Origin: Acuticoccus sp965213555
Lineage (GTDB): Bacteria > Pseudomonadota > Alphaproteobacteria > Rhizobiales > Amorphaceae
Assembly (NCBI RefSeq): GCF_965213555.1
Contig: NZ_OZ243890.1
Location: 2,418,001-2,482,000, forward strand
Length of the DNA: 64,000 nt
Reading direction: 5' to 3'
Positions 27,624 through 35,902 of this stretch are shown here, piece after piece. Position numbers and translations under genes: made by a program. Within the stretch, counting starts at the first letter, position 1. Every line of letters starts with the position of its first letter. The notes beneath the pieces were generated by a model. The model did not search any database and was not told where the DNA came from. It worked only from the letters and a program-made list of their open reading frames with translations.

Positions 27624-27649
27624 TGACCTCGGCGGGTTGGCCGAGGTCA
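27624..27649 (+). terminator. Hairpin downstream of exoP-like gene
   Basis: A perfect 10-bp stem, TGACCTCGGC (27624–27633) with GCCGAGGTCA (27640–27649), around a 6-base loop, begins 12 bases after the stop codon. No clear T-run follows. It could be a GC-rich intrinsic terminator or an mRNA-stabilising hairpin. Confidence 0.5.
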
Positions 27650-28176
27650 TCCGCGTTGTCATCCAATGGACAAGACTCGGTGCTTCAACGCCTCCGTTGA
27701 TGACCGACGTGATTAACCTCTCGTTATTTCAACAATAATTCTAAACGACCTCTTCGGTCGGGTCCACGCTCTGCTCGACAACCGGCTTACGGAGCCCGGA
27801 TGGCGTCGTCGTCGATCCGTGCTCGGGGCTGCTCGGTGCGCATCAACAGGCCGAGCTCTGCGTTCTTGTCGGGTCAGGTCTGACAAGAGCGAAGACTTGT
27901 TGGCGGCGTCATGAACGCTGAGTGAACCGCGCGTAGAACGTCTAAGGTTTCTTGTCGACCGTCACCAAACGTATAAGTTGTTATGGTTCCATCGTGTTCG
28001 CAAAAAACTGCCACGATGTCGCCAGAGACTTAACGATTGATACAGCGCGGCCTCGTCGCCTGGGTGACATGGTCACGCAATAGCTGCCGATCCGTGACCC
28101 CTACAGCTGGGCTGTGGGCCGATCGTCCGCGGTCTGAGCGAAGCGGCCGGCAGCCTGAGGACATGGACTGGTTCAG
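27650..28176. promoter_or_regulatory. AT-richer leader region upstream of exoY
   Basis: About 530 bases with no supported gene, clearly lower in GC than neighbours (TTATTTCAACAATAATTCTAAA near 27723–27744; ACCAAACGTATAAGTTGTTATGG near 27963–27985). As in rhizobia, where exoY has a long regulated promoter region, this is the likely control point of the exoY–exoF unit. I could not assign a specific promoter or operator. Confidence 0.45.
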
Positions 28177-29013
28177 ATGAAGAGCATGGAAACCATCGGC
28201 TCGATGGCTGGCGAGGGGCGCGACCCAGTGTCGGACCTGACGACTGCCATCGGCGTGCCGGTGCGTCGTTCACACGCGGCCGCGGTGCGGTTGTCCCGGG
28301 CTCCGGTTGCGCGGATGCGAGGAGCACTGCGTATTACTCGGCTGCCGGCCGCCATCGCAACGATTCGGTTGCGACGCGCGAAGGCTGAGGCGGACCCGGT
28401 TGTCGGGGGTGGCGTAAAGCGCGGCTTCGACGTCGTGGTCGGCGGCGCCGCACTCATCGTGGCCTCGCCGTTCATCGCGCTCGCGGCGCTCGCGATCCGC
28501 CTCCAGGACGGTGGGCCCGCGTTCTTCTGCCATGACCGGGTCGGCCGTGGCGGCAGGACGTTCTCGTGCATGAAGCTGCGCACGATGGTGGTCAACGCCG
28601 ACGTCGCGCTGCGCGAGCTCCTCGAGCGGGACCCCGGGGCGGCCCAAGAGTGGGCCGAGACGCACAAGCTGAAGAACGACCCGAGGGTCACTTGGCTCGG
28701 CCGCTTCCTGCGCAAGTCGAGCATCGACGAGCTGCCGCAGCTCATCAACATCGTGCGCGGCGACATGAGCGTCGTCGGGCCGCGCCCAGTGGAGCCCACC
28801 GAGCTCGAGCAATACGGCGCGCACCGCGAGCGTTACTTGGCGGTCCGTCCGGGTCTGACCGGCCCGTGGCAGATCAGTGGGCGCAACGACTCGACCTACG
28901 AGGCGAAGGTCCTGCTCAACACCACCTATGCTGAGACGTGGTCGCTCGGTCGTGATATCATGATCGTGACGAAGACGATCCCCGCGGTGATGCGGGCGCG
29001 TGGAGCGTATTGA
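28177..29013 (+). CDS. exoY: Undecaprenyl-phosphate sugar-1-phosphate transferase, ExoY
   Basis: 278-residue bacterial sugar transferase that primes exopolysaccharide synthesis by moving galactose- (or glucose-) 1-phosphate to undecaprenyl phosphate. A ~75-residue basic N-terminal stretch precedes the domain. The domain starts VKRGFDVVVGGAALIVASPF with one membrane-inserted helix. It continues with FFCHDRVGRGGRTFSCMKLR, SSIDELPQLINIVRGDMSVV, GPRPVEP, and RPGLTGPWQISGRND, the conserved catalytic and phosphate-binding segments. The ATG at 28177 is used; ATG 28186 is also possible. It ends directly before the ATG of exoF and should be cotranscribed with it. Confidence 0.92.
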   Translation: MKSMETIGSMAGEGRDPVSDLTTAIGVPVRRSHAAAVRLSRAPVARMRGALRITRLPAAIATIRLRRAKAEADPVVGGGVKRGFDVVVGGAALIVASPFIALAALAIRLQDGGPAFFCHDRVGRGGRTFSCMKLRTMVVNADVALRELLERDPGAAQEWAETHKLKNDPRVTWLGRFLRKSSIDELPQLINIVRGDMSVVGPRPVEPTELEQYGAHRERYLAVRPGLTGPWQISGRNDSTYEAKVLLNTTYAETWSLGRDIMIVTKTIPAVMRARGAY

Positions 29014-30450
29014 ATGACGTCATGGAGCCGGTCGGACAGCCAGCGACCCCGAGGCCGTGCGGCGCTCTGCCGTCGCGTCTTCACCGTGTTGGCCGTCTCC
29101 GTGGCCTTGCTCCCCCCGGTCGTCCTCGCTCCGGCGCTCGCCCAAGGGACGACGCCGCGCGCCGGGGCGGTCGAGCCGGCGCAGGCCGGTGCGGGCGACG
29201 GCCTCGATGGCTACATGCTCAGCCCGTTCGACACGCTGGCCCTCAGCGTGGCGCGGTGGGACCCGAGCACCGGCGAGCTCGTCGGGGTCGAGTGGCTCAC
29301 CGGAGAGCACCGCATCGGCGGTGACGGCAGCGTCGGCCTGCCCCTCATCGGCGCCGTCGACGCCGCGAGCATGACCCGTGGAGCGCTGGCGCGCGAGGTG
29401 GCGCGGCGCCTAAGCCGCGAGCTCGGCATTGCGGACGGGCTCTACGTGTCGCTGAACATCGTCAAGCATGCCCCGTTCTTCGTGGTCGGCGCGGTCGAGT
29501 CGCCCGGCGAGTACGAGTTCCGCCCTGGCCTCAGGGTGTTCCAGGCGGTGGCGCTCGCCGGTGGACCGCCGCGCGAGCAGACGCTGTTCTCGCGCACCGA
29601 GCGCGATGCCACGCGCGCCCTCGGCGATCACCGGCTCCTCAAGGTGGAGCGCTGGCGCGAGCTCGCGAGGCTCGCGCGGCTCGAGGCCGAGCTTGCGGGG
29701 GAGGACGTCGTCGCGACCCCTGCCGAGCTCGCCGACGTCGAGCTTGCCGATCAGCTTCTCGAGGTGGAGCGCGAGATCCTCATCGCGCGCCGCGACGACT
29801 TCAACTCCTCGCTCGCCGCCATCGAGGAACTCAAGGCGCTCCTCGAGCAGCGCATCGAGAAGCTGCGCGAGGAGGTGGCACTGCGTGAGGAGCTGTTGTC
29901 GTCGACCCGCGAAGAGCAGGCGAGCGTCGAGCAGCTCGTGGAGCGCGGCCTGTCGCGGCGCAGCGCGGCGAACGACGTGAGCCGGGAGCTCGCCGAACTC
30001 GAGGCGCGGCTCTTGGAGCTCGAAACGACGATCCTCACCGCCGAGCAGCAAATCAGCGAAGCCGAGCGCGACCGCCTCGACCTCATCGGCGATCGCAGGG
30101 TCGCCATCATCACCGAGCTGCAGAACACCCGCACCGAGCTCAACTCCATCGCGGTGCAGCTGGAGACCGCCGAATCGCTGTTCGCCGAGGCGGCTCGGTT
30201 CGGCACGACGATCGAGGCGCTCAACGAGGGGCGGGACACCGGTTCACCGGTCTACAAGGTCACCCGCACCACCGAGGTTGGGACGACGACGGAGGTCGTC
30301 GACCTCGAGGCGCAGCTGAGGGCCGGCGACGTGCTTCTCGTCGAGCCGCCGGACCTTGATGCGTCCGGCGCGGTTTCGGAGCTGGCGCGGCAGCGCCTCG
30401 GTGCGGGGCCGCTGTCGTCCACCGCGTTCGCCGCACCCCAGGCCGACTGA
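29014..30450 (+). CDS. exoF: Polysaccharide export protein, ExoF-like
   Basis: 478 residues. A signal peptide (VFTVLAVSVALLPPVVLAPA, cleavage near LAQG) leads into a Poly_export/Wza-type domain, YMLSPFDTLALSVARW, and a beta-grasp repeat (FFVVGAVESPGEYEFRPGLR). A long Glu/Arg/Leu-rich coiled coil fills residues ~200–390. A C-terminal part (VTRTTEVGTTTEVV and GDVLLVEPPD) follows. This order matches ExoF, needed for succinoglycan production and export in rhizobia. It should sit in the periplasm or outer membrane and partner the ExoP-like protein. The ATG follows the exoY stop without a gap. Confidence 0.88.
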   Translation: MTSWSRSDSQRPRGRAALCRRVFTVLAVSVALLPPVVLAPALAQGTTPRAGAVEPAQAGAGDGLDGYMLSPFDTLALSVARWDPSTGELVGVEWLTGEHRIGGDGSVGLPLIGAVDAASMTRGALAREVARRLSRELGIADGLYVSLNIVKHAPFFVVGAVESPGEYEFRPGLRVFQAVALAGGPPREQTLFSRTERDATRALGDHRLLKVERWRELARLARLEAELAGEDVVATPAELADVELADQLLEVEREILIARRDDFNSSLAAIEELKALLEQRIEKLREEVALREELLSSTREEQASVEQLVERGLSRRSAANDVSRELAELEARLLELETTILTAEQQISEAERDRLDLIGDRRVAIITELQNTRTELNSIAVQLETAESLFAEAARFGTTIEALNEGRDTGSPVYKVTRTTEVGTTTEVVDLEAQLRAGDVLLVEPPDLDASGAVSELARQRLGAGPLSSTAFAAPQAD

Positions 30451-30926
30451 CGGCGCGGCCCATCTTGCGTCCCCGCCGGCGCACCACTCCGGCGAACATC
30501 TCCTGGTCCATCGTCAGCAGCTCCGGCCGAAGGCTACGCCCCTCCGTCCCGGCAGCGTTCGTTCCGCGACTGGCTCGCGAACCACCACCGCGACGGCGCG
30601 GCGAGGCGCCATCTTTGAGTGGCAGACCAACCTGAGATTCTATGTTAGGATGTACTCCTTAGCCGGGTGTTCGATGGGGCATCCGACGAATGGCCGAGGC
30701 CTCGACCGCGTGGCACCCGACGACGTTTGCGATCGATGACGGGCGGGGGGACGGATGCGTCCACGCACAGCTTGACGGACGGCTCGACCGGCTTCGCCGC
30801 CGTGACCTTGGCCGAACGTTGCCGACATCACCCGCGACGGGAGCCTCGCGACGCCTCGATGATCTCGCGCCTCGACCCGGCGGCACGCCTCGGCCGGACC
30901 GCGCCGCGCCCGCCTTCCTTCGCACC
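30451..30926. other. Intergenic region or unresolved flippase N-terminus
   Basis: About 475 bases. An AT-richer stretch with TTCTATGTTAGGATGTACTC near 30636–30655 could hold a promoter. From an ATG at 30690 one frame is open into the flippase gene, but its ~80 codons give an Arg/Pro-rich sequence without similarity. It is treated as non-coding here; this is not certain. Confidence 0.4.
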
Positions 30927-32390
30927 ATGACGCCCGCAGCGGGCATCGCCGTCACCGGCGCGGCGCAGGCGTGCCGCATCGTGGTTTCCTTCACCTCCGG
31001 CATCGTCCTCGCGCGCCTGCTCAGCCCGGAGGACTTCGGACTGGTCGCGCTCGTCGCCCCGGCGGTCGCGCTGATCGGCCTCGTCCAGGACCTCGGCCTC
31101 AACCAGTCGACCATCCAACGGCCGAACATTACGCAGGGGCAGGTCAACGGCCTGTTCTGGATCACCTTCGCGTTGAGCTCCGCGCTCGGCACGCTGCTCG
31201 CGGTCTCGGGTCCGGCGCTCGCGGCATTCTTCGACGAGCCGCGGGTCGTGCCGCTCGCCATGGCGTTCGGCGGGCTCGTCGTCGTCTGGAGCACGCAGTC
31301 CCAGCCCATGGCGCTCCTTGCCCGCCGTATGCACTTCGGCCGCATGGCGCTCATCGACGTGACCGCGGTCCTCGTCGGGTTCGCGGTCGGCGTCGCCGTG
31401 GCGCTCGCGACGCGCAGCCACTGGGCCCTCTTCGCCTCCATGCTCGCCTCGGGCCTGACGAGCACGACGGCCGCGCTAATCGTCAGCGGCTATCGCCCTG
31501 GGCGGGTGGACTTCGCCGGCCAGTTCAACGCCCTCGTGGGCTTCGGCTCCAGCGTGTCCGCGTTCAACGTGTTCAACTTCCTGTCGCGGAACGCGGACAA
31601 CCTGTTGATCGGTCGCATCCACGGGGTGGTCGAGCTCGGGCTCTACGACAGGGCGTACAAGCTCCTCCTGTTTCCGCTGCAGCAGGTCGGCAACCCGCTC
31701 AGCCGCGTGATGGTGCCCTACCTCTCGCGCACGCTGGACGATGGTGAGCGCTACCGGTCCGGCTACCTCACCTGCCTCACGGGGCTCCTCGCGCTCATCC
31801 AACCGGCCGTCCTCGTCGCCGTGCTCTACGCCGACATGGTGTTCCTCGTCCTGCTCGGTCCGGACTGGCTCGCCGCCGCGCCGATCTTCGCGTGGCTCGG
31901 CATCGCGGGCTTACAGCAGGGAATGGGGACGACCCTGTCGTGGCTGTTCCTCAGCCAAGGCCGCGGCAAGGACTACCTGACGCTCGGCGCGGCGCAGTGT
32001 GTGATCATCCTGACGGCGTTCGCGATCGGCGTCAGCGACGGCGCGGTGGGCGTCGCGCGCGCGTACGCCATCGCCGACACGTTCATCAGGTTCCCGCTGG
32101 CGTGCACCATTGCGCTGAAGGTGGGCCCCGTGCGGCTCAGGGACTTCCTGCCCTGTGTCCTGCCGCACGTCATCGCCCTCGGCGCGTCGGCGGGGATGCT
32201 GTTGTTGCTCAGGTCGACCGAACCACCGTCCTCGTTCCTGACGCTCGCGGGCCTCACCTTCACGTGCTACCTAGCCTACGGATCCGTTCTCTTGCTCTGG
32301 CCTTCCAAGCGAACGATGGTCGCCGCGGCTCTCAGCAACGTTTCTCCGCGTCTTCGGTTGGGCCGATACGGTTTGTTTGTGTCGAGGTAG
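30927..32390 (+). CDS. Polysaccharide flippase, MOP family (ExoT/WzxC-like)
   Basis: About 487 residues with twelve to fourteen hydrophobic segments. The first part reads GIVLARLLSPEDFGLVALVA, a hallmark of WzxC-type flippases, followed by GLVQDLGLNQSTIQ and LSRNADNLLIGRIHGVVELG with YDRAYKLLLFPLQQ, all typical. It would flip the undecaprenyl-linked repeat unit to the periplasm for ExoQ. The start is uncertain: ATG 30927 begins only about 20 residues before the first conserved helix, and the frame is open upstream to ATG 30690. The next gene starts ten bases after the stop. Confidence 0.82.
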   Translation: MTPAAGIAVTGAAQACRIVVSFTSGIVLARLLSPEDFGLVALVAPAVALIGLVQDLGLNQSTIQRPNITQGQVNGLFWITFALSSALGTLLAVSGPALAAFFDEPRVVPLAMAFGGLVVVWSTQSQPMALLARRMHFGRMALIDVTAVLVGFAVGVAVALATRSHWALFASMLASGLTSTTAALIVSGYRPGRVDFAGQFNALVGFGSSVSAFNVFNFLSRNADNLLIGRIHGVVELGLYDRAYKLLLFPLQQVGNPLSRVMVPYLSRTLDDGERYRSGYLTCLTGLLALIQPAVLVAVLYADMVFLVLLGPDWLAAAPIFAWLGIAGLQQGMGTTLSWLFLSQGRGKDYLTLGAAQCVIILTAFAIGVSDGAVGVARAYAIADTFIRFPLACTIALKVGPVRLRDFLPCVLPHVIALGASAGMLLLLRSTEPPSSFLTLAGLTFTCYLAYGSVLLLWPSKRTMVAAALSNVSPRLRLGRYGLFVSR

Positions 32391-32400
32391 AGCTGAGCCC

Positions 32401-33435
32401 ATGCAGTACCGATCCATCGCCGACATGAATGCTGCCATCCAAGCCGGCATGTGGCGGCTGCCCCGTGACATCGACCTCGTCGTCGGCGTGCCGCGGAGCG
32501 GTCTGCTCGCTGCGACCCTGATGAGCCTCACCATCAACGCGCCCCTCGCCGACCTCGACGGGTACTGCGAGGGTCGCGTGCTCGCGGTCGGCAAGACGCG
32601 CCGTCGGGCCGAGCGGGTGCGAGCTCCTGGCGAGCGACGGCGGGTCGTTGTCATCGACGACAGCATCTTCCACGGCACCGCCATGCGCGAGGCACGCCGC
32701 CAGGTGGAAGAGGCCGGCCACGGCGACGACGTCACCTTCGTCGCGGTGTTCGGCAACGGGACGGACCACAAGGACGCCGACCACGTCCTCGAGGCGGTGG
32801 GGCAGCCGCGCTTCTTCCAGTGGAACGTGATGCACCACGCGATCCTCGCCGACGCGTGCATGGACATCGACGGCGTGCTCTGCCACGACCCCACCGCCGA
32901 CGAGAACGACGACGGGCTGAACTACGAGCGCTTCCTCCGCGAGGCGCGGCCGCTCGCGATCCCGACGCGCCCGGTCGGCACGCTCGTCACCAGCCGCCTC
33001 GAGAAGTACCGTGCCCTCACCGAGGCTTGGCTGAAGGAGTGGGGCGTCGAGTACGGCAAGCTCGTCATGCTCGACCTGCCGGACATGGAGACCCGTCGCC
33101 GCTCGCGCGCCCACGGCAGCTACAAGGGGCAGGTCTACGCCAGGAGCAGGGCGCTGCTGTTCGTCGAGAGCGAGCACCACCAGTCGCTCGAGATCGTCGC
33201 CGCCTCCGGCAAGCCGGTGCTGTGCACCTGCTGCTTCAACCTTCTGCGGCCGGGCCAGCATGATCCGATCGCCCTGCGCCAGCAGGTCGCCACGCTGCCG
33301 CGGCGCTTCGTGCTGGCGAAGACGCCGCTGACCAACGTCCGGTCCGCGAAGCTCCTCGTGCGCCGTCTCGTCGGCGACACGGTGATCAGGATCGCGAAGC
33401 GCTCGCTGTCGACGGACCGCACGCGCTCGCGCTGA
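32401..33435 (+). CDS. Phosphoribosyltransferase–HAD phosphatase fusion (candidate ribofuranose-transfer enzyme)
   Basis: 344 residues, cytoplasmic. Residues ~1–140 are a type I phosphoribosyltransferase fold: VVGVPRSGLLAATLMS, and the PRPP-binding loop VVVIDDSIFHGTAM at 82–95 with the two adjacent Asp. Residues ~150–280 look like a HAD hydrolase: motif I MDIDGVLC with D155 and D157, and motif II TLVTS at ~194–198. The gene begins ten bases after the flippase and lies among glycosyltransferases, not among purine or pyrimidine genes. Known two-module enzymes make ribofuranose in bacterial polysaccharides by transferring 5-phosphoribosyl from PRPP and then removing the phosphate; the same logic is proposed here by inference. 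A nucleotide-salvage role is the alternative. Confidence 0.7.
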   Translation: MQYRSIADMNAAIQAGMWRLPRDIDLVVGVPRSGLLAATLMSLTINAPLADLDGYCEGRVLAVGKTRRRAERVRAPGERRRVVVIDDSIFHGTAMREARRQVEEAGHGDDVTFVAVFGNGTDHKDADHVLEAVGQPRFFQWNVMHHAILADACMDIDGVLCHDPTADENDDGLNYERFLREARPLAIPTRPVGTLVTSRLEKYRALTEAWLKEWGVEYGKLVMLDLPDMETRRRSRAHGSYKGQVYARSRALLFVESEHHQSLEIVAASGKPVLCTCCFNLLRPGQHDPIALRQQVATLPRRFVLAKTPLTNVRSAKLLVRRLVGDTVIRIAKRSLSTDRTRSR

Positions 33436-33678
33436 GGTGCGTGCGGTCGGTCGCCGATGCGCGTTCGCCACGGCAGCGCAGCACGGTCGGTCAGGAGCGC
33501 ATGGCAAGCCCGCCGGTGCGACGCGGTGCCGACCGTTGGAGCGCCTCGCCTCGTCGGCCGCCTCACACGCTGATGAGGGGATCGCGGCCGCGCAACCAAC
33601 CTTAGGACCCGACGTGGTCGCTGGCGCGGTGGTGTTTATGGTCGGGTGGCGGCCGCCGACCTCTCGTGCCGCCAGCTC

Positions 33679-34785
33679 CTAGGCGGAGGCGACGGCGGGT
33701 CGACCGGCCGCGGTGCTGTACCGCTCGACCGCTCGGGTCAGGGCGTCGACGACGTTGCCGATCTGGCGCTCCTCCTGGAGTTCGGGGCGCTCGGCGTACC
33801 GCCGCGCCGCCTTGCTCATCGCCGCGTGGTAGGTGTCATCGTCCCACAGTCGGCGGACCGCGGCGACCCAGTCGTCGATGGGCGCGTCCGGAGCGATGAG
33901 CACGCCGCCCTCGCCGACGGACTCCACGAGCCCACCGTGCGCGGAGGCCACCACAGGAACCCCGCTGCAGTGCGCCTCGGAGGCGATGCGGCCCCAAGCC
34001 TCCTCCCACTGGCTCGGGACGAGGAGCACACGTGCCTTCGCGTACACCGACCGCATGTCGCGGGTGCGTGGGGCGATCGTCACGTTCGGGGCTGCCTTCT
34101 GCCGGGCGGCGTTGATGCGCTGCTGCTCAGCGTCGAGGGGCCAAGCCTCCACGAAGACGAACGGGATGTCGGGGCAGCGCTCGGCGACGTCGAACGCGAT
34201 GTCGCGGCCCTTGAGGGGGTGCGGGTTGATGAAGGTGACGTTCCGCGGGTCGACCGTGTCGGCCGCGTACTTGGAGGCCAGCACGAAGGGCGGCACGGCG
34301 ATCGGGTCGATGCCGAACACGTCACGGTACTTGGCTCCGGTGAACTCCGAGTTGGCGAGGTAGACCGTGTCGTCCGGCAGGTCGCGGGGGTCGCCGCCGA
34401 GCTTGTGGAACTCGACGTCGCGCAGGTAGACCGCGAGCGGCGTGCCGGCCGCCGCGAACGCCTTCGCCGTGCGGAACGGGTAGCCCGAGGTGACGAGCAC
34501 CACGTTCGGCCGCACCGCCTTCAGCACATCGGCCGGGTCGTCCCAGACGAACCAACGGCGGTACGTGGGGTAGCCGGGCAGCGTGTCGCGGACGAAGCCG
34601 CGCCCGAACAGCCTGAGGCGAAGTCGCGTCCGGTACCCCACGAGGTCCTTGTGGTAGATGCCGGCGAGGACCGACACCTCATGCCCGCGCTCGATGAGCT
34701 TTTGCGCCAGCTCGTGGGTGCTCGACTGCGAACCGCCGGCGATCTGGGGCACGTGCGGATGCGCGGTGACGCACAGGATCCGCAC
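33679..34785 (-). CDS. Glycosyltransferase family 4
   Basis: 368 residues, GT-B fold. The N-terminal unit begins VRILCVTAHPHVPQIAGGSQ with SSTHELAQKL. The C-terminal GT4 unit shows INPHPLKGRDIAFDVAERCP, LLVPSQWEEAWGRIASEAHC and VPVVASAHGGLVESVG, the Glu-x7-Glu region of retaining GT4 enzymes. The GTG at 34785, five bases after the stop of the upstream paralogue, is the probable start. It is closely similar to the neighbouring gene at 34793–35890 throughout, so the two arose by tandem duplication. Both are read opposite to the flippase and phosphoribosyltransferase genes. Sugar specificity is unknown. Confidence 0.85.
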   Translation of the reverse strand: MRILCVTAHPHVPQIAGGSQSSTHELAQKLIERGHEVSVLAGIYHKDLVGYRTRLRLRLFGRGFVRDTLPGYPTYRRWFVWDDPADVLKAVRPNVVLVTSGYPFRTAKAFAAAGTPLAVYLRDVEFHKLGGDPRDLPDDTVYLANSEFTGAKYRDVFGIDPIAVPPFVLASKYAADTVDPRNVTFINPHPLKGRDIAFDVAERCPDIPFVFVEAWPLDAEQQRINAARQKAAPNVTIAPRTRDMRSVYAKARVLLVPSQWEEAWGRIASEAHCSGVPVVASAHGGLVESVGEGGVLIAPDAPIDDWVAAVRRLWDDDTYHAAMSKAARRYAERPELQEERQIGNVVDALTRAVERYSTAAGRPAVASA

Positions 34786-34792
34786 AACGGGG

Positions 34793-35890
34793 CTACGCGG
34801 CCTGGGAGGCGCGGTCGTCGCGCGCCGGGATCCCGGCAATGGCCTGTTGGAAGATGTCGAGCAGCGTCGCGACCTGCTGCGCACGGTCGAGCGCCGGACG
34901 CTCGGCGTGCCTTTGTGCCGCCTGCGTGAGCCGGGCGTAGTTTGCCTCGTCGTGCCACATGGCCTTGAGCGCCGACGCCCAATCGGAGATCGGGGCATCC
35001 GGAGGGACGAGCTGTCCGCCGGGCCCGACGGCCTCAGGCAGGCCACCGATGCGCGACGCGAGCACGGGGATCGCGCTGCAGTGCGCCTCCGCGGCGATCC
35101 GCCCGAACGCCTCCTCCCACTGGCTCGGCGCCAGGACCACCTTGGCGCGTTCGTAGACCGTGAGCATGTCGCGGGTGCGTGGCATCAGCGTGACGTTGGG
35201 CAGCGCGGCGACCTGCGCGAGGAGCCTTTCGCGGGCGTCGCCGTCGAACGTCCACGCCTCGACGAAGTGGAACGGGATGTCCGGGCAGGCCCTGGCGAGA
35301 CCGAGCGCGACGTTGAGGCCCTTCAAGGGGTGCGGGTTGACGAACACCACGCTCTCGCGGCTCGTCTCGGTCCGGTAAGCCTCGGCGCGAACCAGCGGGT
35401 AGACGATCGTGGAGGAGAGACCGAACAGCTCGCGGTACCGTGCGGCGGTGAAGTGCGAGTTCGCGACGAAGCGGGTTCCGAGCAGCGTGCTCGGATCGCC
35501 GCCGAGGTCGTCGAGCTCGACGTTGCGCAGGTAGATCACGCAGGGCACCCCGGCGCGCTCGAACGCTCGGGCCAGCGGCACGGGGTGTCCGGACTGCATG
35601 ACGGCCACGTCGGGGCGCACGCGCCGCACCACCTCGTCGACGGCCTGCACCGGATCCCAGGCGCGGTGCACGCGGTAGCCGAGACCGTCGTCGACGACGC
35701 TGAGCGACCGGCCGAGCTTGAGGCGCACCCGGCTTTTGAACCCGAGGACGCCCCGCGTCGTCAGCCCCGCCAGCATCGCCGCCCGATGCCCGTGCGCGAG
35801 GAACTCCGGCACGAGCTCGTGCACGCTCGACTGCGCGCCACCGGCGATCTGCGGAATGTGCGGGTGCTGAGTGGCGAAGAGGATGTTCAT
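34793..35890 (-). CDS. Glycosyltransferase family 4 (paralogue of downstream gene)
   Basis: 365 residues with the same architecture as its neighbour: MNILFATQHPHIPQIAGGAQ with SSVHELVPEF at the N-terminus, then VNPHPLKGLNVALGLARACP, VLAPSQWEEAFGRIAAEAHC and IPVLASRIGGLPEAVG in the catalytic C-terminal half. The ATG at 35890 has no strong ribosome site. The stop lies seven bases before the GTG of the next gene, indicating one transcript; a gene for a repeat-containing esterase ends 12 bases upstream and may be part of the same unit. Two related GT4 enzymes side by side suggest consecutive transfers of similar sugars. Confidence 0.86.
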   Translation of the reverse strand: MNILFATQHPHIPQIAGGAQSSVHELVPEFLAHGHRAAMLAGLTTRGVLGFKSRVRLKLGRSLSVVDDGLGYRVHRAWDPVQAVDEVVRRVRPDVAVMQSGHPVPLARAFERAGVPCVIYLRNVELDDLGGDPSTLLGTRFVANSHFTAARYRELFGLSSTIVYPLVRAEAYRTETSRESVVFVNPHPLKGLNVALGLARACPDIPFHFVEAWTFDGDARERLLAQVAALPNVTLMPRTRDMLTVYERAKVVLAPSQWEEAFGRIAAEAHCSAIPVLASRIGGLPEAVGPGGQLVPPDAPISDWASALKAMWHDEANYARLTQAAQRHAERPALDRAQQVATLLDIFQQAIAGIPARDDRASQAA

Positions 35891-35902
35891 GGCGCTCCGC
35901 GG

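Noticed and set aside
30690..30926. 80-residue extension of the flippase from ATG 30690
   Set aside because: The extension is Arg/Pro-rich, unlike MOP flippases, and no ribosome site precedes the ATG; kept only as a possible alternative start.
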